A stretch of DNA of 22,065 bases from IMG/VR virus record IMGVR_UViG_3300032284_001479, positions 1 through 22,065 of that record. One strand, written 5' to 3'. A program made the translations under genes and the position numbers. The DNA comes from a virus. Position 1 is the stretch's first letter, and the number at the start of each line of letters is the position of its first letter. This document shows, one piece after another, positions 15,200-21,853 of the stretch. The notes beneath the pieces are model-generated. The model searched no databases. It was given only the letters and a program-made list of their open reading frames with translations, and was not told the origin of the DNA.

Positions 15200-15831
15200 T
15201 GAATAACAATCAGAAAATAATTATTGAAGCGTTTGGATTGACAGCAGTTAAAACACTACCTCATATCGGTATTGGAGTAGGTAATAATATTGCATCTCAA
15301 AATGTTTATAAGGCAACAGTACCGAAACAGCAAGGGCAGGATATTGCTAATGGCATATCTGTATTAGGCACTCCAGTATTCGACAACCTTATGATTAAAG
15401 CAGGTAGTTATGAAGTGAATGGGCAGACAGTGGATTATGATACCATGACTTTTGATAGCGTACTCATAACTTTAACACAGTCGCACAATGTTATATTAAC
15501 ACCCATACAAGGCCGCGATAATGAAGTAATTGAATATATCGGGAAGTTCAGTTTCAGGATTAACATTAAGGGAGGTATATTTGGAATAAATAACAACCGA
15601 CCTATAAAAGATATTGCCAATTTTGTTAAAATGGTAAACAGCAACAAACCATTACAGGTAATTGCAGGCACCGGAACATCATCAGGATTTTTATCAGAAT
15701 GGAATATTTCGCAATTTGTAATATTGGATAAGTCCATGCCACAGATAGCGGGTGGATACAACTACCAACTATTTGAAATCAATGCTATTCAGGATGTACC
15801 AGTAATATTAGCACAACAGCAATATGCTTAA
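15199..15831 (+). CDS. DUF6046-like tail/baseplate protein
   Basis: 210 residues. The middle and end (DSVLITLTQSHNVILTPIQGRDNEVIEYIG, then FRINIKGGIFG, and PQIAGGYNYQLFEINAIQD) recall the DUF6046 proteins found between tape measure and hub in contractile tails of Bacteroidetes phages. In Mu the same place holds gpN, which links tape measure end and hub; function here is by position. It starts on a TAATG overlap with the tape measure and its last 8 bases overlap the hub gene. Confidence 0.72.
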   Translation: MNNNQKIIIEAFGLTAVKTLPHIGIGVGNNIASQNVYKATVPKQQGQDIANGISVLGTPVFDNLMIKAGSYEVNGQTVDYDTMTFDSVLITLTQSHNVILTPIQGRDNEVIEYIGKFSFRINIKGGIFGINNNRPIKDIANFVKMVNSNKPLQVIAGTGTSSGFLSEWNISQFVILDKSMPQIAGGYNYQLFEINAIQDVPVILAQQQYA

Positions 15832-17218
15832 TTTAGTTTCGAAGATAACCATAACTCAACAACCTAATATTACTTATCCTTTAAGGAATAAGGTGTATGT
15901 ATTGGATTTTGTGAATGAGATTGAAATTAAAAGTACATGGAAGGATTTAACAAGTACAGCTAAGGTTACGCTACCTAAGAAAGTATTTATAAAGGAGGGC
16001 GAGGAATTGATTAATTGGGATGGGGAGGACTTTTATGCAAATAGTCCGACAGCTATACAAACACCTCCGGTAGCATTAAGAGGAGATAAGATATTGATTG
16101 AGTTGGGATATTATTACAATACAGGCACCATTGATAGTCCGAATTATCAGACAACTACAAATGTTGAATTTGATGGGTACATAACTAAGATAAACCCAAA
16201 GATGCCAATGGAGATAGAGTGTGAGGATAAGATGTGGCTTCTTAAACAGGCACAATGTCCGAATATGTTATTTCAGGCAGGAACAAACACCTCTACATAT
16301 GTAAATGGCGATGGCAAAACCATATCAATAACTTCATTTGATAATAAGCCATGGGACACCCAAAGCATCATCACCGCTTTATTGCAAAATGCCTATATTC
16401 AGAATTACACCAACGGACAGGCAAGCAACCCATATATTAAAGACGTTTTATTGCCTGAATTAAGTAATATCAATGTGATTAATGGCGAAGGATTAAGTGA
16501 GAATATAAGTACAAATATCGGTAATTTCAGGACCCAAAATGAAACCATTTGCCAGGTATTAATGAGGTTACGAAAGGACTTTAAATTGGAGTGTTTTTTC
16601 CGCAAAAATACTAAGACCCAAAAATGGAATGATTTGTATGTAAGTGGGATAGTCTATTATTCGCAGGACTATGTTGATAAAGCCACAGGTAAAATAATAT
16701 CCACAGCATACGACTTTCAACAAAATATTATTGATGGCAATAATTTAATTTATTTGCGAAAAGATGATGTGAGATTAGGAATTAAGGCCTATTCGGTAGG
16801 TAAGTATGAATTGGCTACTACTAACTCATCAGGAACAAAATCTACAAAGTCGCAAAGACTGGAGGTAAATGTAGGGGATTTGGATGGGGATATTCGTACC
16901 ATGTTCTTCTTTCCGAAAACCGATACCTCAAAAGATTTGGATATTGAAAACCTTAAAACATTAGCGAATCAGGCACTTATTAAATTAAAGTATGAAGGAT
17001 GGCGAGGTACATTTATGTCATTCGGATTGCCTTATGTGCAGCATGGGCAGGCAGTAACATTAAAGGATAATGTGATACAGGAGAGGACGGGAACATATTT
17101 AGTAAAAGGAACTAATGTAACATTTGGGCAGCATGGATTCAGGAGAAAGATAGATTTACATATTCGGATTGATAGTGTTACAGGATTAAAAGTTAATGAT
17201 TTTTTAAACGGATTATGA
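15824..17218 (+). CDS. Baseplate hub protein (Mu gp44 / gpP type)
   Basis: 464 residues, position and size of the baseplate hub, the trimer that closes the tube end. The N-terminal region (YVLDFVNEIEIKSTWKDLTSTAKVTLPKK) is the expected 'i.....w......a.i.lP' strand-rich domain of gpP/gpD hubs, followed by DKILIELGYY, YVNGDGKTI, and a long middle domain. The C-terminal part (FMSFGLPYVQHGQAVTLKDN, then GTYLVKGTNVTFGQHGFRRKIDLHI) is typical of hub domains. It overlaps the preceding gene by 8 bases and the spike gene by an ATGA. Confidence 0.82.
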   Translation: MLNLVSKITITQQPNITYPLRNKVYVLDFVNEIEIKSTWKDLTSTAKVTLPKKVFIKEGEELINWDGEDFYANSPTAIQTPPVALRGDKILIELGYYYNTGTIDSPNYQTTTNVEFDGYITKINPKMPMEIECEDKMWLLKQAQCPNMLFQAGTNTSTYVNGDGKTISITSFDNKPWDTQSIITALLQNAYIQNYTNGQASNPYIKDVLLPELSNINVINGEGLSENISTNIGNFRTQNETICQVLMRLRKDFKLECFFRKNTKTQKWNDLYVSGIVYYSQDYVDKATGKIISTAYDFQQNIIDGNNLIYLRKDDVRLGIKAYSVGKYELATTNSSGTKSTKSQRLEVNVGDLDGDIRTMFFFPKTDTSKDLDIENLKTLANQALIKLKYEGWRGTFMSFGLPYVQHGQAVTLKDNVIQERTGTYLVKGTNVTFGQHGFRRKIDLHIRIDSVTGLKVNDFLNGL

Positions 17219-17859
17219 GTACCCATAAAGAAATAGAGAAATCAGTGCAGCGACTTGCAGGAACATATTTAAAGGATATTGTATCTTTTGTTATATGCAA
17301 TGTTGATAGCGTAGATTATAAAAACAGGATGTGTAATTGCACTCCGATAAGTGGCGATGCAAACACAACGATACAGGGAGTTCAGCTATGTGCGGAGAAC
17401 AGCGATGGCTTAGTGGTTTATCCTAAAGCTGGAAGTACCGTCATAGTTGCCCTATCTACTCGAAACAATGCCTTTATATTGTTTACATCTGAAATTGATT
17501 CACTTTCTATTTATTCTGCAGTAGGAGGTAAGGCATATTATTACAATTTTAATCAGGATAGCGATGGGGTGCAATGGTTTAATTCCGATAGTTATGGTTA
17601 TATCCCGAAAGTAAAGGATAATGATGATAGCAGTGCAGGATTGTTAAAAAAAATAAATAATTTAGAGAATTTAATTAATGATTTAATCAATCAGTATAAC
17701 ACCCATACACATACAGCCACATTGGCGGTAAGTGGGTCAAGTGCAACAGGAACAACCGACCCGACAATAGCAACAGAAACGGGCAATATTTCACCAATAA
17801 CAGCAGAGGCAGATATAAGTAATCAATATTTAAAACAAGGCAAACCAAAAGATATATGA
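17215..17859 (+). CDS. Baseplate spike protein (Mu gp45 / gpV type)
   Basis: 214 residues. Residues about 20-95 fit the OB-fold of gp45/gpV spikes (IVSFVICNVDSVDYKNRMCNC, then GLVVYPKAGSTVIVALSTRN). Near residues 164-166 it has T-H-T-H-T, the H-x-H metal-binding motif at the tip of many contractile-tail spikes, followed by Ser/Thr-rich repeats. The spike pierces the outer membrane after sheath contraction. The helical linker LLKKINNLENLINDLINQYN between OB-fold and tip is also typical. It sits between hub and gp25-like genes with ATGA overlaps, as in Mu. Confidence 0.88.
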   Translation: MSTHKEIEKSVQRLAGTYLKDIVSFVICNVDSVDYKNRMCNCTPISGDANTTIQGVQLCAENSDGLVVYPKAGSTVIVALSTRNNAFILFTSEIDSLSIYSAVGGKAYYYNFNQDSDGVQWFNSDSYGYIPKVKDNDDSSAGLLKKINNLENLINDLINQYNTHTHTATLAVSGSSATGTTDPTIATETGNISPITAEADISNQYLKQGKPKDI

Positions 17860-18167
17860 CATTTCAGGATTTTCAACTATCGGATTCAGGCGATTTACAA
17901 ATTACTAATGGTGATTTTATAGTAGCACCATCAGACTACGCACATATTCAGGATATAATAACATCATTTCAGGGCGAATGGAAACAATATCCATTAGTAG
18001 GTTGCGGAATAATTAAATATCTAAAATCACAAAGCGGAGCGGAGGCAATCAATATCTGTAAAACACAATTACAGGCGGATGGATATTCGGTTGCTAATGT
18101 CAGTGCAAATATTGATGAAGGTGGCAATTTAAAGATAGCATTTCCTAACGGGATAAGCAGACCATGA
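17856..18167 (+). CDS. gp25-like baseplate wedge protein (Mu gp46 / P2 gpW)
   Basis: 103 residues. It is the gp25/gpW lysozyme-like wedge protein that initiates sheath assembly: the opening DFQLSDSGDLQITNGDFIVA, the central helices (QDIITSFQGEWKQYPLVGCGI) and the closing strand (LKIAFPNG). The order spike then gp25-like matches contractile tails. Its wedge partners gpJ and gpI are in the window's first half (4322-5976), so the wedge is split between two operons. ATGA overlaps flank both ends. Confidence 0.82.
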   Translation: MTFQDFQLSDSGDLQITNGDFIVAPSDYAHIQDIITSFQGEWKQYPLVGCGIIKYLKSQSGAEAINICKTQLQADGYSVANVSANIDEGGNLKIAFPNGISRP

Positions 18168-18592
18168 TTTATATCACTTTAAATAATCAGACCATATTTG
18201 ACGTAGTAATAAACACTACTAATGACTTGGATAATGTTTACTCATTAATATTAAGTAATTCAGGACTTACTAATATCGAAAGTGTAAGTGTAGGAACGCA
18301 GGTAACTTATGAAAAACCCGCTACCATTCCTGCTTCAGTAAATGCAGGATTGCCGAATATTGTATTGACGGAGGATTATTACTCGCAAAATAATCAAAGT
18401 GTGTATGACATTTGTTTACAGACTTATGGCAGTTTAAACTTGCTTTATAAACTGATTCAGGATAGTAATTTTAGTAGCATAGATAGCTACCCTGATATTA
18501 ATACTTTATTTATATTTGCACCACAAAAGGTAACAAATAAAACGATAAGGAATTACATTATTAATCAAAAAATAATATTCGCAACAGCATAA
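18164..18592 (+). CDS. Baseplate protein with two LysM-like (gpX) modules
   Basis: 142 residues containing an internal repeat. Module 1 (about residues 6-50: NNQTIFDVVINTTNDLDNVYSL to SVGTQVTY) and module 2 (about 75-125: NNQSVYDICLQTYGSLNLLYKL to LFIFAPQ) share N-N-Q-[ST]-[IV]-[FY]-D-[VI], a central L-x3-Y-x-L-I, and a final aromatic strand. This is a LysM-like tail X pattern. In Mu-like tails one such module connects tape measure and hub; two in tandem is unusual. It starts on an ATGA overlap with the gp25-like gene and ends on a TAATG overlap with the first membrane protein gene. Confidence 0.75.
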   Translation: MIYITLNNQTIFDVVINTTNDLDNVYSLILSNSGLTNIESVSVGTQVTYEKPATIPASVNAGLPNIVLTEDYYSQNNQSVYDICLQTYGSLNLLYKLIQDSNFSSIDSYPDINTLFIFAPQKVTNKTIRNYIINQKIIFATA

Positions 18593-18864
18593 TGACAGCA
18601 CACCACAAAGAAGAAAAAAAAGAAATTACACTTAAAGCATGGATAGGTAATTTACTATCATTAGCATTTATTGGTATTGTAGGATTCCTTTGTTCAACTG
18701 TATTGCATTCATGGAAGATGCAAGTAATTGATGACAAGTTGCATCAGCAGGATATAACTAATGCGATTACAAACGAATGGATAAAGCAAGACAAAGAATA
18801 CCATGAAGAGGATAAGCAATTTAAAAAAGAGTTGCTCGAAAAAATAGATAAGATAAAGCGATGA
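18592..18864 (+). CDS. Small membrane protein with C-terminal coiled coil (lysis region)
   Basis: 90 residues. A charged N-terminus (EEKKEITLKAW) leads to one hydrophobic segment at about residues 17-39 (IGNLLSLAFIGIVGFLCSTVL), then an acidic/basic coiled coil (QQDITNAITNEWIKQDKEYHEED) to the end. It looks like a single-span holin or inner-membrane accessory such as XhlA-like proteins, but no family is claimed. It overlaps the LysM-like gene by one base (TAATG). It starts a run of five small membrane proteins. Confidence 0.72.
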   Translation: MTAHHKEEKKEITLKAWIGNLLSLAFIGIVGFLCSTVLHSWKMQVIDDKLHQQDITNAITNEWIKQDKEYHEEDKQFKKELLEKIDKIKR

Positions 18865-18867
18865 GTT

Positions 18868-19107
18868 ATGGTAAGAGTTGCAAGATTAACAGTATTAGGT
18901 ACTGCATTAATCGTATATTCTGTTTTGATTTACAATAAAGGAGTTGATGATACAAGCAAAGGCATATCGAATTTAATAAGGCAACGGGAACAATATAAGG
19001 AGGCAATGTGGAGGTATAAAACATTATTTGAGGCGAAAGATGCGGAGTATTATATTTTAAGTTTGAAGTACAAAAAACAATTATTATTTTTGACCTATGG
19101 AAAATGA
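18868..19107 (+). CDS. Small single-span membrane protein (lysis region)
   Basis: 79 residues with a basic N-terminus (MVRVAR), a hydrophobic segment at about 6-22 (LTVLGTALIVYSVLIY), and a helical, tyrosine- and lysine-rich rest (RQREQYKEAMWRYKTLFEA). The topology suits an i-spanin or holin accessory. An ATG at 18861 forms an ATGA overlap with the previous stop but gives only 22 codons, so the ATG at 18868 is chosen. The 3' end overlaps the next gene by 11 bases. Confidence 0.68.
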   Translation: MVRVARLTVLGTALIVYSVLIYNKGVDDTSKGISNLIRQREQYKEAMWRYKTLFEAKDAEYYILSLKYKKQLLFLTYGK

Positions 19108-19375
19108 AGTTGAAGAAACCAAAGTAGTATTAAATATCTTCCGGGTAGGTAAAAGTATCTACAAATCATGGAAAATTATATTGCCTATCATTGGAGGTAT
19201 TGGTTATGCTATTTATGTGGGTTATGGTATTTATGATAACACACAAAGGATAATTGAAAACAATAAAAAGATACCTATACTGCAGAGGGAAATCGAAAGG
19301 GATAGTATTAATCTTTTTGAGATGGACGAGCGAATAAAAAGAGATAGCTTAGAGTATATACAACAAACCAATTAA
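19097..19375 (+). CDS. Small single-span membrane protein (lysis region)
   Basis: 92 residues with an N-terminal acidic stretch, a hydrophobic Gly-rich segment at about 26-46 (KIILPIIGGIGYAIYVGYGIY) and a C-terminal charged coiled coil (IPILQREIERDSINLFEMDERIK). No family recognised. Together with the two preceding genes it forms a membrane protein trio between the baseplate genes and the DUF5675 gene. It may be a holin/antiholin or spanin part. Confidence 0.7.
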   Translation: MENEVEETKVVLNIFRVGKSIYKSWKIILPIIGGIGYAIYVGYGIYDNTQRIIENNKKIPILQREIERDSINLFEMDERIKRDSLEYIQQTN

Positions 19376-19381
19376 TAAAAC

Positions 19382-19801
19382 ATGAAAATAAAAATTGAAA
19401 GAGAGTACAAGGATAACGAAACCCTTGGAACAGCACAAGTAATAGATGACAATGGTAACAGCATCTTTGACTTTAAAACGATTGAGTTACCTTATTTGGA
19501 TAATGCACCGACAACTTCATGTATTCCAGTAGGTACTTATCCAGTGATTAAATCGGTAGGTTGGGGTAACATTCCTTATGAACATTTTGCAGTTGAAAAT
19601 GTGCCACATCGTGCAGGAATTTGCATACACATTGGGAACTATGCTGAAGGCAAAAGAGTAGATTCGGAGGGGTGTATATTAGTTGGTAATGCTTTTGCTG
19701 ATATTAACGGGGATGGACATTTAGATGTGGTGGCAAGCGGAATAACATTAGGTAAATTGTTATCTATATTGCCTGGCAAATTCGAGTTGGAGATTATTTA
19801 A
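19382..19801 (+). CDS. DUF5675 protein, candidate endolysin
   Basis: 139 residues of the DUF5675 family, often present in the lysis position of Bacteroidetes phages. The characteristic region is C81-I-H83-I-G-N followed by S-E-G-C98-I-L-V-G. The 'HxGN...GC' arrangement recalls the His/Cys dyad of YkuD-like L,D-transpeptidase folds, so a peptidoglycan-acting enzyme is possible but not proven. It has no signal peptide and so would need a holin to reach the wall. It lies among the membrane proteins and directly before the structured RNA element at 19806. Confidence 0.75.
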   Translation: MKIKIEREYKDNETLGTAQVIDDNGNSIFDFKTIELPYLDNAPTTSCIPVGTYPVIKSVGWGNIPYEHFAVENVPHRAGICIHIGNYAEGKRVDSEGCILVGNAFADINGDGHLDVVASGITLGKLLSILPGKFELEII

Positions 19802-19805
19802 AAAA

Positions 19806-19894
19806 CTCGGGTTAAGGCACCGAGGTACTTAGGACTGAATGAATCAGGACAGCCGAACGTTAGGCATTCGGGGTACAAAGATAATAATTATTAT
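19806..19894 (+). ncRNA. Structured RNA element between endolysin and holin genes
   Basis: A GC-rich island in AT-rich DNA. Hairpin A has stem 19806-19810/19820-19824 (CTCGG/CCGAG) and loop GTTAAGGCA. Hairpin B has stem 19835-19838/19844-19847 (CTGA/TCAG). Hairpin C has stem 19853-19857/19867-19871 (CCGAA/TTCGG) and loop CGTTAGGCA. GTAC follows A directly (19825-19828) and follows C after one G (19873-19876); the two copies can pair, enclosing B and C. A 14-base palindrome (19881-19894) follows. A and C share loops but differ in four of five stem pairs, all compensated. There is no T-run for an intrinsic terminator and no clear promoter, so it is probably part of the polycistronic mRNA. The frame of the upstream gene is also open through it. 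Confidence 0.6.
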
Positions 19895-19924
19895 TTTACA
19901 ATTAACAAATTAAAATTTAAGACA

Positions 19925-20200
19925 ATGCAAAATTACTTAGTCAAATTGCTGAAATGGATTCTTTCCATTGCTTCAGAGCAGGACGGCTCCGGTAGTTCAA
20001 AGCGTGTTATTGCTTTTATTGCAATGGCTTTGATATGCGGAATTAACTACCTTGCGATTAAAATAGATAAACCTGAAGTATTTACATTCGTGCAGTTTTG
20101 TGATGGGACCTTCTGTTTATTTATCCTTGTATTGCTTGGGCTTGCAACATGGAATAATATCTCTAATAATAACACAAACAATGAAAACAAACAGTTATAA
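19925..20200 (+). CDS. Holin-like protein with two membrane segments
   Basis: 91 residues with two hydrophobic segments, about 28-46 (VIAFIAMALICGINYLAIK) and 53-76 (FTFVQFCDGTFCLFILVLLGL), and a hydrophilic Asn-rich tail. The G-S-S-K-R-V before the first segment resembles small holins of Bacteroidetes phages. It is the best holin candidate in this cluster, placed after the DUF5675 gene and separated from it by the structured RNA. The ATG at 19925 follows an A-rich leader (aatttaagaca). Its last 20 bases overlap the next gene. Confidence 0.75.
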   Translation: MQNYLVKLLKWILSIASEQDGSGSSKRVIAFIAMALICGINYLAIKIDKPEVFTFVQFCDGTFCLFILVLLGLATWNNISNNNTNNENKQL

Positions 20201-20846
20201 TTTAATAATTGGAATTTCAGCAGTCGCATTAATCGCATTGCTTTTTTGTTGGAACGGTTGTAATCAAAGAAGATTAGGGCGCAACGAGGTTAAACAATCT
20301 ATTGTTGATTTGCATACTGAAAAGGAAATGAAGTTGTGGAGCGATAGTGTGAGTAATTTAGTAGTTGAAAACTATCAACTAAAAACTGAAAACAAAATGG
20401 TGAATTTACGGAATGAATCATTATTAAAATCATTATCTGCATACCAACAGCATCAAAGTATTATCCGGAATACAAACGTTGCTCAAATCAAACAGGAGAG
20501 CGATAAGATAAAGGACAGCACCATTAATGTAATTCAGATAAAAGATAAAAACGGACTGCTGATTGATTATGTAAATTATAATAACATTTCGAATAGTTAC
20601 GATAGTTGCCAAATTGAAAATAAAATACTTAATTCAACTATTTATTCGGATTCGTTACTTATTATTTCAGATGCAAAGCTAATACAGGCAACGGATTCAT
20701 TAAGCAGGTGGAAAGATGTAAAATGTATTGATGATGTGAAAAGCGAAATTAAAAAAGTCCGTAAAAGGACATTGTGGATTTGTGTACTTGCCGGAACCAA
20801 TGCAATAAAAGATTTTTTATTTATTGATTACCTTATAAAAAAATAA
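20181..20846 (+). CDS. Membrane-anchored coiled-coil protein, spanin-like
   Basis: 221 residues from the ATG at 20181. An upstream in-frame ATG at 20100 lies inside the holin-like gene and gives an implausible N-terminus. The protein has an N-terminal hydrophobic anchor (about 8-24) followed by W-N-G-C, which could be a weak lipobox. A long helical/coiled-coil region follows (LWSDSVSNLVVENYQLKTE), then IQIKDKNGLLIDYVNYN, and a second hydrophobic stretch at the very end (TLWICVLAGTNAIKDFLF). N-anchor plus periplasmic coil suits an i-spanin that connects to the outer membrane. The second hydrophobic end is unusual. The promoter of the next gene overlaps its 3' end. Confidence 0.7.
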   Translation: MKTNSYNLIIGISAVALIALLFCWNGCNQRRLGRNEVKQSIVDLHTEKEMKLWSDSVSNLVVENYQLKTENKMVNLRNESLLKSLSAYQQHQSIIRNTNVAQIKQESDKIKDSTINVIQIKDKNGLLIDYVNYNNISNSYDSCQIENKILNSTIYSDSLLIISDAKLIQATDSLSRWKDVKCIDDVKSEIKKVRKRTLWICVLAGTNAIKDFLFIDYLIKK

Positions 20847-20855
20847 CTATCTTTG
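20824..20855 (+). promoter_or_regulatory. Bacteroidetes-type promoter of the 20887 gene
   Basis: TTG at 20824-20826, 21 bases, then TATCTTTG at 20848-20855 (next base C) match the -33 TTG / -7 TAnnTTTG(c) pattern of Bacteroidetes promoters. The start of transcription would be near 20862, giving a leader of about 25 bases. The -33 part lies inside the end of the spanin-like gene. Confidence 0.62.
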
Positions 20856-20886
20856 CAACTCAAATAATAACTTAAATTATTATACC

Positions 20887-21096
20887 ATGTTTAAAAAGAA
20901 ATTTTATTGCTCATCTGAAACAACAACAGATAAAGGGCAAACAGTAACACTTACAGAGGTTGATTCTAATGATTCATTCTCAATGCCTGAATTAACGATA
21001 GATGTAGCAAAAGGTACATTTAAAGAGGGCGAGTATTATGTTGTAAGTATTGAGGATGGTGGACCACCATCAGCAGATACGGCATCAAGTAATTAA
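20887..21096 (+). CDS. Small hypothetical protein in its own transcription unit (moron candidate)
   Basis: 69 residues, no family recognised. A basic N-terminus (MFKKKFYCSSE) precedes mainly beta-like sequence (TDKGQTVTLTEVDSN, KEGEYYVVSIEDGG) and a Pro/Ser tail. There is no signal peptide. The gene has its own promoter (20824-20855) and is closed by two hairpins, one of them a strong terminator (21151-21181). A lone gene with promoter and terminator at the end of a late operon is the classic layout of a moron, a host-expressed gene in a prophage. That label is inferred from layout. Confidence 0.68.
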   Translation: MFKKKFYCSSETTTDKGQTVTLTEVDSNDSFSMPELTIDVAKGTFKEGEYYVVSIEDGGPPSADTASSN

Positions 21097-21103
21097 CGGA
21101 AAG

Positions 21104-21128
21104 AGCGCGGACGTTGTAAACCCGCGCT
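21104..21128 (+). other. GC-rich hairpin after the 20887 gene
   Basis: AGCGCGG (21104-21110) pairs with CCGCGCT (21122-21128) around an 11-base loop. Only a short T-rich stretch follows (tt, then gttcg), so it is at most a weak terminator. It may protect the 3' end or work with the next hairpin. Confidence 0.6.
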
Positions 21129-21150
21129 TTGTTCGTTCGTAATGGGAGAG

Positions 21151-21181
21151 GGAGTGATATTAATTTATCACTCCTTTTTTT
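21151..21181 (+). terminator. Intrinsic terminator
   Basis: GGAGTGATA (21151-21159) and TATCACTCC (21166-21174) form a perfect 9-bp stem with a 6-base loop, followed by seven T's (21175-21181). It ends transcription from the 20887 unit and from the whole structural/lysis operon. Confidence 0.9.
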
Positions 21182-21250
21182 ATGCTTATTTTTGAGTGTT
21201 AGTAACTTGTTAATAACTTTTCTTGAAATAAATTACAAACGTATTAATTT

Positions 21251-21266
21251 TTTACGTATTTTTGTA
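21251..21266 (+). promoter_or_regulatory. Promoter element of second rightward operon, matching the head promoter
   Basis: This block has TATTTTTG (21257-21264) as -7 box, 40 bases before the ATG at 21305. The 16 bases differ at one position from 7421-7436 in front of the protease gene. ACGTATT occurs twice (21239-21245 and 21254-21260), a possible activator site. No good -33 TTG at normal spacing is seen. Confidence 0.55.
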
Positions 21267-21304
21267 CCCGATAAGAAACATAAACAATTTAAAACTATAA
21301 ACAA

Positions 21305-21532
21305 ATGAAAGAACTAACCACCGAGCAAGCGAAAAAAGAAGTTTTTGCCTGCACCAAACTACCTAACATCACTTGGCGACAAATAGCATCCGTACACATC
21401 GGAACTATGTCAGTTGAGGAGAAGTTATGGATTGACATTTATTTGGCTTCGTTTTATGGCTTTGAACTAACTAAGAACACGAAAACGGAAGACATGGATA
21501 AGCTATTAATGAAACAGATATTGAATAATTAA
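21305..21532 (+). CDS. Small hypothetical protein, first gene of second operon
   Basis: 75 residues, no family recognised, predicted all-helical (ELTTEQAKKEVFACTKL, VEEKLWIDIYLASFYGF) with a charged C-terminus. It follows the terminator and a TATTTTTG promoter with an A-rich leader (acaatttaaaactataaacaa). First gene of what seems to be a separate block of small genes, perhaps early or regulatory. Confidence 0.72.
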   Translation: MKELTTEQAKKEVFACTKLPNITWRQIASVHIGTMSVEEKLWIDIYLASFYGFELTKNTKTEDMDKLLMKQILNN

Positions 21533-21557
21533 ATCAAATAATTTAAAGAAAGCAAAA

Positions 21558-21842
21558 ATGACAGAATTGTATTGTATAGAAACTCATCATCAAGGCGCAG
21601 TGGTTAGGGGGAATATTTATTCCTTATTGGGCGCGATGCCATGCTTTTGTGGATGTGGCGAAGCGCTTGTTAATGTTGGAATTAAAGGCAAGTCTTCAGT
21701 AAAACGTTGCATTATTACCAAGCGAGAGGCTTATCTTTGTGATGGTATATGGTGGATAAGAGCCAAATTGTTTGCCAATATTGACGATATATCACTAGAA
21801 GAAGTTGAAGAGATATTAGAACACGATTTAATTGAAATATAA
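21558..21842 (+). CDS. Small Cys-rich hypothetical protein, possible zinc-binding
   Basis: 94 residues. In the first half, P-C-F-C-G-C-G-E-A-L and later R-C give a Cys cluster that could bind zinc, although the spacing (C-x-C-x-C, then 19 residues, C) is not a standard ribbon. The second half is aromatic and acidic (YLCDGIWWIRAKLFA, LEEVEEILEHDLIEI). No family is claimed. It begins 25 bases after the previous gene with an A-rich leader. Confidence 0.7.
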   Translation: MTELYCIETHHQGAVVRGNIYSLLGAMPCFCGCGEALVNVGIKGKSSVKRCIITKREAYLCDGIWWIRAKLFANIDDISLEEVEEILEHDLIEI

Positions 21843-21853
21843 ACTATAATAAC

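Noticed and set aside
19853-19876. Integron attC-like core (CGTTAGGC)
   Set aside because: GTTAGGC fits the attC R' core, but no matching inverse core (GCCTAAC) is present upstream and no integrase or cassette context exists.
19806-19880. tRNA or tRNA-like element
   Set aside because: No acceptor stem, T-loop (GTTCGA-type) or CCA arrangement can be drawn.
20100-20180. Longer N-terminus of the spanin-like gene from ATG 20100
   Set aside because: It lies inside the holin-like gene and adds an implausible N-terminus; ATG 20181 gives a normal membrane anchor.
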